From: Prinia subflava
Lineage: Eukaryota; Chordata; Aves; Passeriformes; Cisticolidae
NCBI RefSeq assembly: GCF_021018805.1
Contig: NC_086254.1
Location: forward strand, 27,465,300-27,529,299
Direction of reading: 5' to 3'
Length of the DNA: 64,000 bases
Below are positions 11,336-24,530 of this stretch, one piece after another (the first letter of the stretch is position 1; each line of letters begins with the position of its first letter). The notes below the pieces were generated by a model. It was not told the origin of the DNA and did no database searches. It was given only the letters and a program-made list of their open reading frames with translations. A program made the position numbers and the translations under genes.

Positions 11336-12877
11336 CTGAAGAAAAACCAAATGTCCAAAACTCTCATCTAAAAATATTCATAGTCCAAGTAATTAGTAAA
11401 TACTCTGATCTCAGTATTAATTGTAGCAAGCACTTCTATTTCAAGTCACAAATGTTCCTTCAAAGTGGGTTTGGATACTGTACTGACATATTTTATTGAG
11501 AAGCATTAAGACTTCTGATACTTTCTGGTATTTTTAAAAAAAACCCAACCAAACAAAAAACTCCTTCATGGTATGAACCTACTCCCTGGGGTTTTTCTGG
11601 GGGAAAACTCTACAGCAGTTCCACTCACTTCTGTATGGAATGACATGTAAAAAAGGCTGGTCCTTGACATGATTATTTACAAAAATGTTTTCAGCCTTTG
11701 TGATCTACCAAAATGACCCAAAAAAACCCCCAGTTCAGCCAAGAACCTCCAACTGCCACAGACTCAGCCACAAAAAACAAAATCTGTGCTGACAACCAGA
11801 TCTCTGTTTTCTCAAAAGTCTTCCCCAGCTTACTAGAAGCCTCTGTTACTTGATAAGGCAGAAGGAAATAACAACAATAAATGTAGGATTTCTGTTTTGA
11901 TAAATTCGGGAATAACCTGGTTTGAACAAGGATTAAGTTAATATATTTCCAATGAGCTGCATGCCCTGGAACTGCTCCTAAGGGCAGAGGCACTGCAGTG
12001 ACACTGCTCTCAGGGAACGGGAACATGCAGTAGTAACTGCACCTCAAAAAACAGGCTAAACATAAAATTATTTAAAAACAAAGAACACACTCCAAGTCTC
12101 CCCAAGGATGTTTCTGGATATGTATCCCTGGCTGAGGAATTGCCAAGGTAAGCCAAAAGGGAACAGAGAGCAGAATTCCTAAGTAACAGCATTGAAGAAT
12201 CAGATGTTTTTAACAGCTACAAGTTTTCAAAGGCATCCTTCAGCAAGCTTTTTCCAGTTTTCCAGTGTTCCCTGGGAATAAATGCCTCCTTATTTCATGT
12301 ACTGCATCACTCCCTTTACTGTTCTGTCTTAACACAATCCCTCCTCTGCAAATCTTCTGCTTTCAGTGTTACATTTAACACTGCTGGAACAGAAATGTTA
12401 AGGGGCAATGCTATGGAAACACAAAAATCTACGCAGATATGTTGAAAAAATTAACACTTCAGTTATAACTGTGAATACTATAAATGTCACTGGAAAAGCA
12501 GCAGACGTCAGAACATTAAATAGTAACTGATTACTTTTAACATTACAGACAGAATAAAAAGTGAAATTTAAGCTGCAGTACACAGGCTAAGAGCTCAAAC
12601 TGTCTCAATCCAATATGAAATTTATTTAAGTTTCCACATTTAAAAATACTAATGATAAATTTTTAGCTCTTTTTTTAATAGCACTAAAATTATACGTGTA
12701 TGGAAAAGGTCACAATATAATTAAGGGAACAAGTCAAAACAGTTAAAAGTTTCATCTTTGTTTACTCTGGAACATGAAGAAATGTTCAAACCTACAAGCA
12801 AAGGTTACTCAGATTCTGAGATATAAACTTCAGCTAAAACGTAAATAACTAAGAGGGCTCTCCAATGTCCTCTGTAC
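11336..12877 (-). other. DIDO1 intron
   Basis: AT-rich intron between the two upstream exons. Poly-purine runs near 11536 and short A-rich tracts are the only notable features; no exon or known repeat is seen. Confidence 0.6.
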
Positions 12878-13067
12878 CTGACACAGCATCAGAGGCTCGA
12901 ATGGTTTCTGTTTGAAGAGCTGAGCCAGAGGAGGGCAGCACAGGATCAGAGTCATTCAGCATCCTCCAGCCAGCACATGCTGAATTTCCTGACTCACAAG
13001 TGCCACACAGAATCTCTGAGTTGTCAGCAGGTCCAAATGCTAACAATCCTCTTTTTCCTGCTGGCTC
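12878..13067 (-). CDS. DIDO1: Upstream DIDO1 exon, in frame with the coding sequence (5' UTR or N-terminal extension)
   Basis: A 190-nt stretch with a poly-T/CCAG acceptor and donor TCAG|GTACAG, fully open in the frame that continues through the next exon into the certain DIDO1 sequence (phase 1 junction). It reads EPAGKRGLLAFGPADNSEIL, a Cys-containing patch CGTCESGNSACAGW, then MLNDSDPVLPSSG and a Thr/Ser/Ala-rich end. An in-frame ATG lies at 12962-12960 (A at -3). It is either a 5' UTR exon that happens to be open for 63 codons or a real N-terminal extension; open frame plus exact phase favours coding potential. Confidence 0.5.
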
Positions 13068-16000
13068 CTGGAAAAAAAGAAAGGGACAAAATAAGGCACA
13101 GATATATTTATTAACTTACCTTACTGTTTAACTAAATTTGGAATTGTTTTGCTTCCATTACATTATAAAGCAAATTCCATTAGTTCTGCACTTTCAGAAA
13201 AACACTGGAACTGGAAAGAAAGTCAAAATTAGGCAATACCACCTCCCCAGTTACCAACAGCCAGGACCTCTGAAAGAAATACAAAAGATGACTGCACTCT
13301 CATTAATTCATTTAGATTCAATTAAGATTTCCAGAACAGCAACAAAACTGTAATGAATAATTTAGTCCATGTGAAGTATTTAAAAGCATTCTGAGAGTAG
13401 AATTTTTTAAGTGCAGACTGTCAATGAAGATACAGAAATGCTTTAACTCCATTAGCACGGCCCAGCTTACAACAGGGTAGATTTACTGATTTATACAAAA
13501 TGTCAATCCAGGGACGCTGCAGCTCTGAGCAGCTGAGTTTGATCATCTATAGGCAGTGCCTGTGTTAACCCAAAGTTGCCTACCAGACTACAAGAGCACA
13601 GGAAAAGAATTTGTGAGGTAAGGGAGTGCCAGCTGGACAGGGCAAGCTGGACTATGACAAATTAGTGAAGGCAGAAGAAGGAAACTGAACACGACCCTGT
13701 GTATCAGCATCCTGCAATTAAAGATGCAGTGAACTGCCACAGCAGGTGTAGGATGTAACATTAATAATTCTCTGAAAGAAGTAAAAGTTTGTTGTTAATA
13801 TTTCATACAAGTTTTAAAATAGGTTAGATAATCCCTCATAGACACACCAATACACAGTCTAACTTTGATTTTTAAACAGTATCTTTTTTTTTTTTTTAAC
13901 AAATCTCTGAAGTCCCAACTCCTATAGCATCTGTGCTCTTCAAAAACCACTTTTTAGTCCCTAAACAATCATCATCTCCAGGTGTTCTCCAATATCACTG
14001 TCCTGAAAAATAAGGAATGGGGAAAAGACAAAACCCTCTCCAAATGCCATTTTCATCAATGGATCACTTTATTTCATGAACTATAAATCCAATGATTTGC
14101 ATGACTGTGGTGGAGCAGAAGCAGTAAAAACAATACTAATTGTACTAAATGGAGTGTAGAGCTAGACTCACATCAGTATTTCTTCTTCTTCTTCCTGTGC
14201 CTTTTCTGTAGGGGATTATGTACATTTGCCTCAGCCAGCCACTACCACTCCAACAGGAGGGAAAATTAAACGGCAAAAAATAAGAGAACACAGTAATTAT
14301 GAAGACCCTGGTGCTGTATCTCATGGCACTGAATACCTGCTCCAACAGGTATTTTGCTCCACTGTCTGAAGCAGGGATTATACCCTGGGAGCCTGTTGCT
14401 GAGTTTAAAGTGTTCCTTCCACAGTGTAATTCTGTAAGAACCTTTCAACCTCCCTTTTCAGGCTCTCCAACTGATCACACATCATGCAATTTTTAAGTAA
14501 TATGCCTAAAGGGAGAGCAAAGTCAGCTCATCACTTCTTGTTTAACTCTGTTAAACTATGAAACAACCGAAGCCTTTAGCACACACAAAAAGTACCTCCT
14601 GTGTGGGTCTTGACCCTGCAGAAGGAACTGTCTGCAGGGCTGTGCTCACAGTGCCCTGTGTGCCACCTGTCCTTCAAATCCTGTTTGAGTCACCAGGTAT
14701 CAGCACCACGTTCCAAACCTAGACCAGCATCGGCTCCTAGGAGACACAGCTGGCTGAACACAAAGTGAATTTTCCACAGTCACTCACTGCCCGCCCAGGG
14801 CAGCACAGGCTGCAGCTCTGACTGCACAGAGAACAACATTAACACCTGCAATATCTGAAAACAAATATTCTGTGCCAGAACCATTCTTCTTTTTGCTCTA
14901 GTAGATATTTGTTATTGCTGTTACCTACTTGCTATTACCTATATTATCTCCATTACTTACAGGAAAAAAAATTATAAAACTCCAATTTTAAAAGAATTCC
15001 AAATTTGAGAGATATAAATATACAGTGCACTTAAAACACTAAAGATCCAGCCCTGTATATTTGCTGTAAATTGCCTGGCTGTTTCTTATTATTATTTCGT
15101 ATCTCCACTTTTTCCTTTCCCATGGGGTTCAAAATATTTTTCATGAAAAACAGAGGAAGTTTCAAACTTACTTGACATGAACCTGCTCTTGCAGGATTGC
15201 ATTTTGACAGAGGCTAAACTTAATTGCCTAAAAAAAGGCTGAAAAATCAAGTATTATCAAAACACAACAGGATGAAGTCTTAACTCACAATTATACTTTG
15301 CACTTCTAAGCAAATGTTCTACAAACTGCCTGCAAAAATATTTACTACAACATATGGCAACTTTGGAATCTTCAAATACCTCTTTCTCTTCCAGATTCAG
15401 TGGGACTTTTTGTTCATTTTGTTCTATTTGTTCTCAAGTTCAGTGTTCAACTGCAGCTGACAGAAATGTCAACAGAAGCAGCAAACTGGCAATCTTGTTT
15501 TAAACGAGCTGAATATCCATGACAGCTTTACTTATTTCTCCTAACACAATATATTAATCACAGTTCTGAAACTGGAAGCTCCAGCTGAAAATTGAAAATT
15601 ATTGTATTTCCCCTAGTAGACAATTCCCATCAGCATTATCCTGTCTTTGTATTTATGTTGGGTAACTATGTCTAATATTCTGCAGAGTATTAGAAAGGAT
15701 GTTTTGTTCCTCTGAAGAAACTGAGGCAAGAATCTCTATAAATGATGGGATAAAAAGGCAAACTAGCATTAACAGACATATATTCAAAGGCTGGGTTCCT
15801 GCTGAGGTTTACAGCTTCTGTGAGAAGCAGTCTCCAGTGGGAAAATGTCTAAGGTTTTTAGACCTATAAATGAATTTAGAAATACAAATCAGGAGTTGCT
15901 GCAGTAGTATGAGCATTCCAGTGAAACAGAACAGTCACTTAGCTGGAAGCGAAGCCTGAAGCTGATGCACGGTATCTCAAGAAAAAGGTCCAATCAAAGA

Positions 16001-19000
16001 AACATTTATTGAGTTTTTTCCTCTCTCATTAGTTTCAGATAAAATGTTTCCATTTTTCCAAAACAAGGCACAATCCCGAAATCACAGGGCTGCCACACTG
16101 CAAGAGCAGAGAGCCCAGCACTCACATTCAGCAGCCCTGTGGATTCTCCAACTACTGCAAACCCTTGAGCTTTTCAATTAACAGACCGAAGACATTCCAG
16201 AGCAGCCCATTTAATCAGAGACTGAAAAGAGTCCCAAATTTTAAATCCTACTACTGCAACACTTCACAACACACATTAAAAATCTTGTCTCCAATCCACC
16301 TTCACTAACCAAACAAAAAACCCACTGCTAATCTCCCTTTCACATTCAAATAAAACCTCACCGGAAGCACACTCTTATCTACCGCCTGCCATTGTGAGCA
16401 GCACTCAGAAATCACAGGTGAAAAAGGAGAGATTATCTCTGCCAGTAACACCGAGCTGAGCTATTCATGGCAGGATGGGCTGTGAAAACACCTGGATCTG
16501 CTGTTGCTGACTTCATTAAACCCTTTTTAGGGTGCCCAACAGAACATCTTTATCTGAGGTGACAGAGCAAAGTTTTTCAAGAACACCAACATTTGCCCAC
16601 CTTTTTGTGTCTGAATTTCTCTAGATAAAGGACGAGTCAATAAATCATGTCAAACATTCTGATCGGGATTTCCACTTTTATTTTTTTCTCATTTCTCTGA
16701 AGAGGAAATAAAAGCTCAGTGGGTCCTCTGACTGCATCAAGGTTTTGTCTTTACTAGAACGAACGGTTTTAACTGCATCAAGAATTCCCTGCTTCAGGTA
16801 ACTGGGAGGACTTCACTCTACAAAATGATCTTGCAAGGAAGCCTAGTAATAAAACCTTTAACATGAAATAAACCCATCCTAAAAAAAGTAACTTCATTTC
16901 TTGTTTATCTAAACAAAAAAGTCTGTCAGTATTCAGGATAAATTCCTAAGATTTAGCATAATGGGGATTTTATTCAGTGTTTGATGAATATGTATAGAAG
17001 ACCAGTGATCTTTATTCCCTCATTCTCACATCTAGATAGCAAAATATGCTGTATCTTATTCCCTGATCTTGGATGTCAGCACTCTTCAACACTCAGCCAA
17101 TCTGCTGCAATCTGCACCAAAGCTGGTACCTCGTCAGGGATTGTAGCAGCCCCTCGAACTTCAGTCCAAATGTTTAATACCTGACACGTATTCACTCTCT
17201 TATCTGCTACTGCATTGAGAACTCTACAGGAATGTGATTCTGAAAGATCACACCCATTCTCACCCTACAAAAACACGCATGGAAGGAAGATTCGCTCCTA
17301 TTTAAGACTTGTGATAGACAACATTTACATCTTTTAGATTTTTAAAGTCTTTATACTGGAACTCCAGTTACTGTTTTAGATAATTACAGAAATGCCATAG
17401 CCATGTCCCAAGGATGGAAATCTGAACAGCAACGGCCAGCTTAAGGTTCTGAACATGAGGGCTGGTGAGGAGAGACTCTGTGTGTGCAAAGAAATTCAAA
17501 GCATGATTTTATACCAGCTAGGTTTTCAAAGCAGGTATCATTCATCAGTGACCAATTCATGTCCATGTCCTAATACAATTCCAGTCTGTCCCAGCATATA
17601 AGTTACTAGCTGATAACGACCTGGAACTGGTTTTAGATATATTTTTCTATGGGTTTCTTCAGAATTAGCTTAATATGCAAAGTACTTGGATGAAGCAATG
17701 ATATCCTAGTCAAGTTTCTTAAATCTTAAAAGCAAAGAAGCTGCAGAATGTTACAAACAGGGCAGAAAACATCCTTTCCAGAATTATATAACAGTAATTT
17801 CAGTCCAAATTTACACTATCTTCTCATTTTATTCCCTCTAAGAAAGTAACTGGTCTTTGCCTCCTTTAAGTGTTAAAAATTCCTAATCAGCAAATATAAT
17901 CACATGAGAAAAAACAAAATAGTCTCAGAATTCATACAACGATTTAATCTCTGATGCAAATAAATGTTGGCATGGCTTAGTTGATGCACTGCTACTCAGA
18001 AGACTGAGCCCATTGAAAATTATTCTGCATCCCTTTTTGGCAAAGGTGACAGCTGAGAAACCTGCAATTTCTGCTAAGCAGCAGCAAAATTAATCCCTTG
18101 CATCAACAAGCACTACTAAAGCAGCCCTACGGATGCCAGTAGGGCACCACTACTTTGTACAGGAACAGGCAGTTCCAGTGAGACCCGGGACAAAAGGGCA
18201 ATTCAGTGACCTCCAAGAACAGCAGGAACAGGTTCTGCCCTGGCTCTGGAGATGTTCCCTCCACCTGCTCAACCACCAAAGATGTAAGGACAGATACTGT
18301 ATCGGCATGGAAAGCAACAGAAAATCAGATTCCACAGCACAGCTAGTCTTATTTTCCTGTAAAACATACCCACTGCTCACTAATTTAAGTGTCTTATGAA
18401 GGAAGGGAAACTTCCTCCAAATAGTTGTGAAATGGATCTTGTGACAAAGAGAGGCAATGAGAGCTGAAGAATGAGAGGTCAGTCCTAAAGGTTAAGTCTG
18501 GATATTGTGAGACAAGAAAACTGTGGTCCTAATTCCTCCCCTGCACTCCAAATAAGTTACTATATCACTGCTTGACTGCTACAGCCAAGTTATAGCTCAA
18601 GGTCAAAAGTCCAGACATTCCTGGTAAATACAAAACTTTTATGCCTGAAGTTTACCTTTGAAGTACCATGTTAAAAATCAAGTTTGCATAAAATAACAGT
18701 GTTTCAGTGCTCACAGTTAGACCTAAAAGAATAAAACCAAAGAGAACTAACACTACAAAACCTGTGACACTTATCTCTATGTGCTTTGCTGGCTACCATT
18801 AAACACACTAAATTAATTCCAAGATTACAAACAAAGCCACCATCTCCTCTACCCACCATACTAACAACTTAAAAGTGGCAGTTCATTTCTTCCTATTCTA
18901 GAGTCAATGTATTATTCCCATTTTAAAAAATTTAACAAGCTTTTATATTTGTAAGATGTAAAATGAACAGTAATATAGCCATGCTCCTCAGGAACAACCC

Positions 19001-22000
19001 AGCCTAATTTAAGAAACCTGGGCTTTTCTTAAACACCTCAGGAATAAGTAATTTTTCTAGGTCAGTAGAACAGTTTTTTTACAACCAAATTAAGACAAAT
19101 TATCACCAAGATTTAGTTTTAAGGTTTAGTACCAGGACAATTTTTCAGCCTCTGATACACTGAGCACAACAGGGTATTAATTTGTCAGGGATGGCACCAC
19201 AGATACAGTCCCTTTCCATTAACCTTTCCAAATTAAAACATCTTTAGTCACACATTATAAACCTTCTCTGCTGTGTCTGAAACTACACCAGCATTAGGCT
19301 TTCCATGGTTCCTGTCAGGCTGCTCACTTACCTTACATAAGCCTCACAGGATGGAAACCTGTGCTGGCACAGGACAGCAGTCCTGCATGTTTGCAGAGAA
19401 TGCGGCACCTCCTGCAAGTGAGGAATTTCATGTGTGTGCAGAGCAGCAGATTATCATTATTATAATTATTATTAGCAGCACACACGGACTGGGGTCAGCA
19501 GCAACAGTTATAGAGCAAAGACAATGAGCGACTCCACAGCACAACAGAACTGCACCAAGCAAAAACACAGAGCAGCTCCCTGGGTTATGCAAAGCAAAAC
19601 ACACACACACTGAAGTTTATTTGATGTCTTTCAGGTTAAAAACCTCTTACTTCAGACTGCAGCACACAGAACCCGAGCAGTCAAGGGAAGAAGAGATGGA
19701 CTGCTGGGGAGGTCATGCACAGAATGAGAACAGCACCAGGCATTACAGGCATTTCATTCTGAGCAAGAAGCAAAAGAGCTTCTTTGAGCCAGATTGAAGT
19801 TCTCACAGTTCAATTCAGCTAAATTGCAATTTCTCATAGAAATCCTCAAGGCACTTTAGCAGCAGGCCCGCCAGATATCTGGCAAACACGAAGATTTAAT
19901 TTAATAACAGATTCTGTCTGTACTACAGATGTTGCCTGTCACAATTGCACAAGTCAGGAACGTTAAGGGCTCCAAGCCCTAATCAACAGAGCCGTGCTGG
20001 CACAAGTGCCTCATATTGGTGTAATGAGATCTGCAAACCCGTACTGTTACCTGTCTGTGCTGTTTGCAGGGTGGGCCAGGTGAGCACCACCCTGTGCAGT
20101 GGGCTCTCAGTGCAGCTGCACTTGTAACCTTCATCTCAAGGGGGAAAAAGACTGAAAGTTCAATCAAATTCCTTGGAAGAAGTTACATTGCCAAAGAGAT
20201 TCTAAGGCAGGTGTGTAGGCAGGAAAGGCTTTGCCAGCACAGCTCTGTGTCAGCGGATGGGGACAGAACTGTGACAACAGCACTGACAAACTTCAGTAAC
20301 CCCTAACACAAGCCATTTACACTGTGCACATCCTCCAAGCTGCAAACCCATAACTGTGTTTGGGAAACAAAATCCATATTGACTGTAGTTCTTTCTCCAT
20401 TTATGAAAACGTTAATTTTACGAGGGAAGAAAAGTATTACATACACGTCATTTTTATTTTCTAGTCAGAGCTCCTAGGGTGGCCTAAGCAGATACTGAGT
20501 AAGTAACAGATTGACATTTGGCATTTCACTACTCCTACAACACCTTCTGAAGCCTTTACTCATATTCCTCTGAGTAAAATAACCCCATACTCGCCCTAAC
20601 AGTGAAAATTTAGCCCCAAAAAAACAGAGGGTTTGGGTCAGGTTTACTTCTGCTTTCAGGGTCTGAACAGCATGTGCAAAAAACAGGTAACAGATTTCGC
20701 CCATTGGGGAAAGCTGTGAGCAGAATCAAAGCCGTGTAGAGAGCTCTGCTGTTTCCTTTTTCCCTTTTATACAGATTAAGAAACGATAAACACAACTTTA
20801 GGTGGTCAAATGATGGATTAAAAGCCAAGCAAGATCACCTCTTTACAAGAAACCTTCTAGAGGCTCCAGCAAAAGCCAATTTTAGTCAAGTCATGGTTGG
20901 AAGTTTAGTCAACAGAAGTATCAATTACAAACACTCCCAGGGTATCACTCAATACACAGGATCTTTAGGACTCCTTTTCCATCATCTTGAACGAAAATAT
21001 TTGGCAAATACATTCTATTTATTTGCATAATGTTCCATTTCTGTTATTGAACTTGATCTCTTTAGCAACTGCCCAGGAAACATTACTTTGGGAAGGCAAT
21101 TCACACCCTCTGGCATTCCTCCACCGGGACATCAGGGAAATTAGCTCTTTATCAGGGCCATTAAGAACATTCAGCTGTAAATCCAACAGCTAAATAAGAG
21201 AATTTTAAAGTTTAACTTTTCGCAATCCCACAGTGTGTTTATTTTTAAATCTATCATTTCTGACCCTAACAGTACAGCTGTTGAAAAAAACCAAAATCAT
21301 GTGGTTATACAATTTTTTTCCCTTATTTTATTTGGAAAAGGTGAGCTAAAATATAACCTCTGAAACTAGCTATCATTTTTATTCTTATTTCATCAAAACA
21401 GCTTCATTCTTCATTAAATGAAGTAAACAGAATTGAACTTGTCCCAAATTTGGTGAAACACAGTAATTGAAGCGCACTGATTACGTTATTAAGGATACAG
21501 TAAACACAGTTGAGTTTCCAGTTTTGATTAGAATTTACTGGGAGAACACACATAATGCTCATTTAATATGTGTGTTTGAGCTGCCTAACTGGAAATTTAC
21601 GCTTTTTAACCTCAAAGTCTCTCAGTGCTCTTTACACCACCGTCAATAACATCTGTCAAATACCTGCTTATTTCAGAAGCTGCTTTGGATAAAAACTTCC
21701 CAGCAGTGAATCCTTCAAGCATTAACTGAGAGCTGAGACTGCACACACAAACAGGAACCAGCTCATGCATAAAATGGGGAAATCTTACTCATATTAAAAT
21801 CTTCTTCTTTTATCTCCTACCACTGCTCTACTCCTTGTGGTACAAGAACACAAGGCAGAAAGTGCACCAGAGAATAAAACTGGTGCAGAGGCACCAGTTC
21901 TATCAACTAAAGCCATTTAATGTCACTCTTGCCCAGTCCAGGCCTGCTGCTACTTCTGTCAGTTACGTTTTATAACTCTCAGCCCAACCCCTTTAATCCT

Positions 22001-24279
22001 TCCTCTTCCTACTAATACCTCCAGCTTAAAGTTTCAGGCTGCACAGATTTAAAACCCCCAGTCATTAAGTTACAACTACAAAGACAATTACTATCTCAAA
22101 CAAGAAACAAATAATGTGATCAACGCCAGGAAAATGTTAGTAGTGAAGCTGGATTAAGCAGAACAAACACTGGCTTTTGGGAGTCCACTAGACACTAAAA
22201 AAATATTTATTCAATTTTATCTGCTAACCTAGATTTGATTCTATTTGCATTGCTTTGGGGAGTTCCAGGGTTTTGGTGTTATTTGCTTTTTAATTCAAAA
22301 TCCATCTTTTAATTATATGAAAACACCCTCTGAAGCACTGTGTGAATAGATATTAGTCTATATTACTATTTTATATTTCAACAGTTTCAAAAATTGCAGG
22401 TATTTTTGCACTGTACATATATTTGCAACACAGCAAAACCTTCATTTGCATACCAACAGAAAACTTCCCTTAAAGAAACACACAAAACAAAAATTTTATA
22501 AAAAATTATTTAAATGCTGGTTTTGAAAACACGAATTATTTGATTTTCTAATCACTGGAGGATGAAGGCAAACATGAGTCCTTAGTCTTTCACCCCAGTG
22601 CATTAAAACACCCTTACGTGTGACATGTTTCTGGAACTGTCAAGCAAAAAAAAAAAAAAAATTTAAGGCTTAACTGAAGAGCTATTTTGAGCTTACTTCT
22701 ATATTTATTCCTATAGAAAGTTCTAAATGTCAAGGAATGATAACAAGCAGCTGGCACACATAAAAGTGGAGCACAACCCAGAATATCTACTACAATTAAC
22801 ACAGTACATGGTACACATAATTTTTCATTGACCAGCAATCAAATTGCTTAACAGCTGGCAAATTTTGTTTGTAGAAGCAGGATCAAGACTGTTAAAGCTA
22901 AACTAATTCGAATTACTCCTTAAAAGAAAACTGAGAAAAATACACAAAAAAGGAAACAGTGGAAAAAGTTATCATAAAATAAGGCCAAACAGAGTTTAGT
23001 AACACCTGGCAGAGAATTTACTTAAACACGACTGTGATTACTAAGTATGCAAAAGAACTATTTCTGAAAAAAATCTGAACTCTATCATCCACGGAAAAAC
23101 CAATCAACCAAAAACCCCAGGGAATTTAGGAATATTATATATATTCTTTTGAGTTAAATAAACGGAATCAACTTTTTATTTCTCCCTGAAATTCGTGGAA
23201 GGAAAACCCATGGAAGCCCATGCAACAAAAAGAGCACGTTACACTGTTTCAAATTAGTGGAGATTAAAAACTGCGGGGCGAGCATAATACACATTCATTT
23301 TATAACACATTGCGAGATTGTAACATTCTTTCAGGTTAAAAACGACAAGTTAAGATAGTAAGATTTTCATAACCGCAGCTAAAAGATAAACTGTTATTTG
23401 GAGGTATAAACTATTTAACTGTATGAAAAAATATTTCAAATAATATTTTTGCAAGCCAAACAAACGGCTCCAAATCATCATCACCTCCAAGAGACAGGAT
23501 TTAAATACATTAGTACCATTTAAGTACATCAGTGCTAGGAAATTGGCAAGGAATTTATTAAATATTTAAAACAGGCCAACAGTTCCTACTGTCTAAATAT
23601 TCGGGTTTTTCTCCCTACTAAATAATCAGCAGGACGTGATAAAGTTCAGCTCCTGGTGTTTAACTCACCAATAAGGAGATCCCCTTCTTTGCCCAGAGAA
23701 AACACCTCTCCAAGGCAGGGAAGTTCCAGTCCCACCCGCCGAAGCCCCAGAACGATTTCGGTTGGGTTCGGTTGCGTTTCTGGGTCCCCAAGGGCGCTCC
23801 CCCGCCCCAGCCACCCCCGGCGCGGGCCCGGGGCCGGTGGGTGCAGTCGGTGGTGCCGTCACGAAGCAGCTTCCCGGCGTCAGCTTGGCCATGACGGCGA
23901 CGGGCTCCGAGCACGCCCGGCCTCTCCTCGCCTCTCCTTCCCCCCCAAGATGGAGGAGCCGCCTTCAGCCCGCTCCACCCGGGGAGCGGCCGTTCCGCTC
24001 CGGCCCCACTGCGGCATGAGCCAAACTTCCTCCGGGGCCCGGCACAGAACCGCCGCCGCCTTCTCCGGACCGGGCCAGACCGTGCCGTGCCCGCGCCCCG
24101 CTGCCCCCGGGGAGCCCCCCCCGCTCCCGAGCCGCTCAGGCCGCCAGCCCGCCCGCCTCCATTTTAGAGCGAGCCCAAAGCGGCCGAGCCGCCTTTCCCG
24201 CGACCTCCCTGCCGCAGCGGCGGCCCCGCTCCCACTCTCCCCCCGCCCCGGTGCTCCCCTACCTGCCTCCCACACTTAC
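13068..24279 (-). other. DIDO1 first intron(s), about 11 kb, AT-rich
   Basis: Long AT-rich interval between the CpG-island exon and the first in-frame exon. It contains homopolymer tracts (T run at about 13885-13898, A run at about 22647-22661), a TTA/ATT microsatellite near 19452-19474 and the possible small exon at 17181-17264. No other coding exon, CR1 tail or LTR was recognised. Short untranslated exons could easily be missed by eye. Confidence 0.6.
17181..17264 (-). other. Possible further upstream DIDO1 exon (84 nt, phase 0)
   Basis: On the minus strand an acceptor (TTTTTGTAG|GG) opens a frame of 61 sense codons closed by TGA at 17082-17080. A donor CAG|GTATTA after 28 codons, or GAG|GTACCA at 17130 after 45 codons, would both join in phase to the exon at 13067. 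The encoded text (CDLSESHSCRVLNAVADKRV, then WTEVRGAATIPDEVPALVQI in the longer form) looks protein-like but I do not recognise it. It has no in-frame ATG, so it would need another exon upstream for initiation. It could equally be a decayed element or chance. Confidence 0.25.
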
Positions 24280-24530
24280 CGCGAGTAGAGAAGGGGGGCT
24301 CTTGCCGCGGCCGCCAAGGGTCTCAGCCGCGCCGCGCCGCCATTTCCTCCTCGCTCCGCGGCAGCGCTGGGCGGGGCTGGGCGGGGCTGCCCCGCCCCCG
24401 CCACCACCGACACCGAGATGGCGGCGGCGAGGCCAGAGCGCCGCCCTTGGCGCGAGGCTCCCGGAGGACCCGGCGGGCGCTGGGCGGGAGAGCCGCGGCC
24501 CCGCCCCTCAGCGCCATGGCGGGCGCTCCT
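23700..24530. promoter_or_regulatory. DIDO1: CpG island promoter of DIDO1
   Basis: The base composition changes sharply from AT-rich intron to very GC- and CpG-rich sequence around the first exon. There are repeated GC boxes at about 24370-24400 and ATGGCGGC (YY1-type) motifs on both strands (24414-24424 plus; 24335-24343 minus). No TATA box is seen. This is a typical housekeeping promoter. Its upstream edge runs directly into the 34-bp tandem repeat at 24507. Confidence 0.8.
24280..24420 (-). other. DIDO1: DIDO1 first exon (5' UTR) with short upstream ORF; 5' end approximate
   Basis: A strong donor (CTCGCG|GTAAGTG) at 24280 ends a GC-rich minus-strand exon in the CpG island. Its 5' end cannot be fixed from sequence; GC boxes (GGGCGGGG-type) lie at about 24370-24400. 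The exon holds a complete 7-codon upstream ORF, ATG at 24343 to TGA at 24323, in the context GGAAATGGCGGCG, which also resembles a YY1 site. Such an ORF could reduce initiation at the main start (inference). Further untranslated exons may lie between 13068 and 24279. Confidence 0.6.

Noticed and set aside
23656..24288. 210-codon plus frame and opposing frames over the DIDO1 island
   Set aside because: Same CpG-island artefact, overlapping the promoter and first exon of DIDO1.
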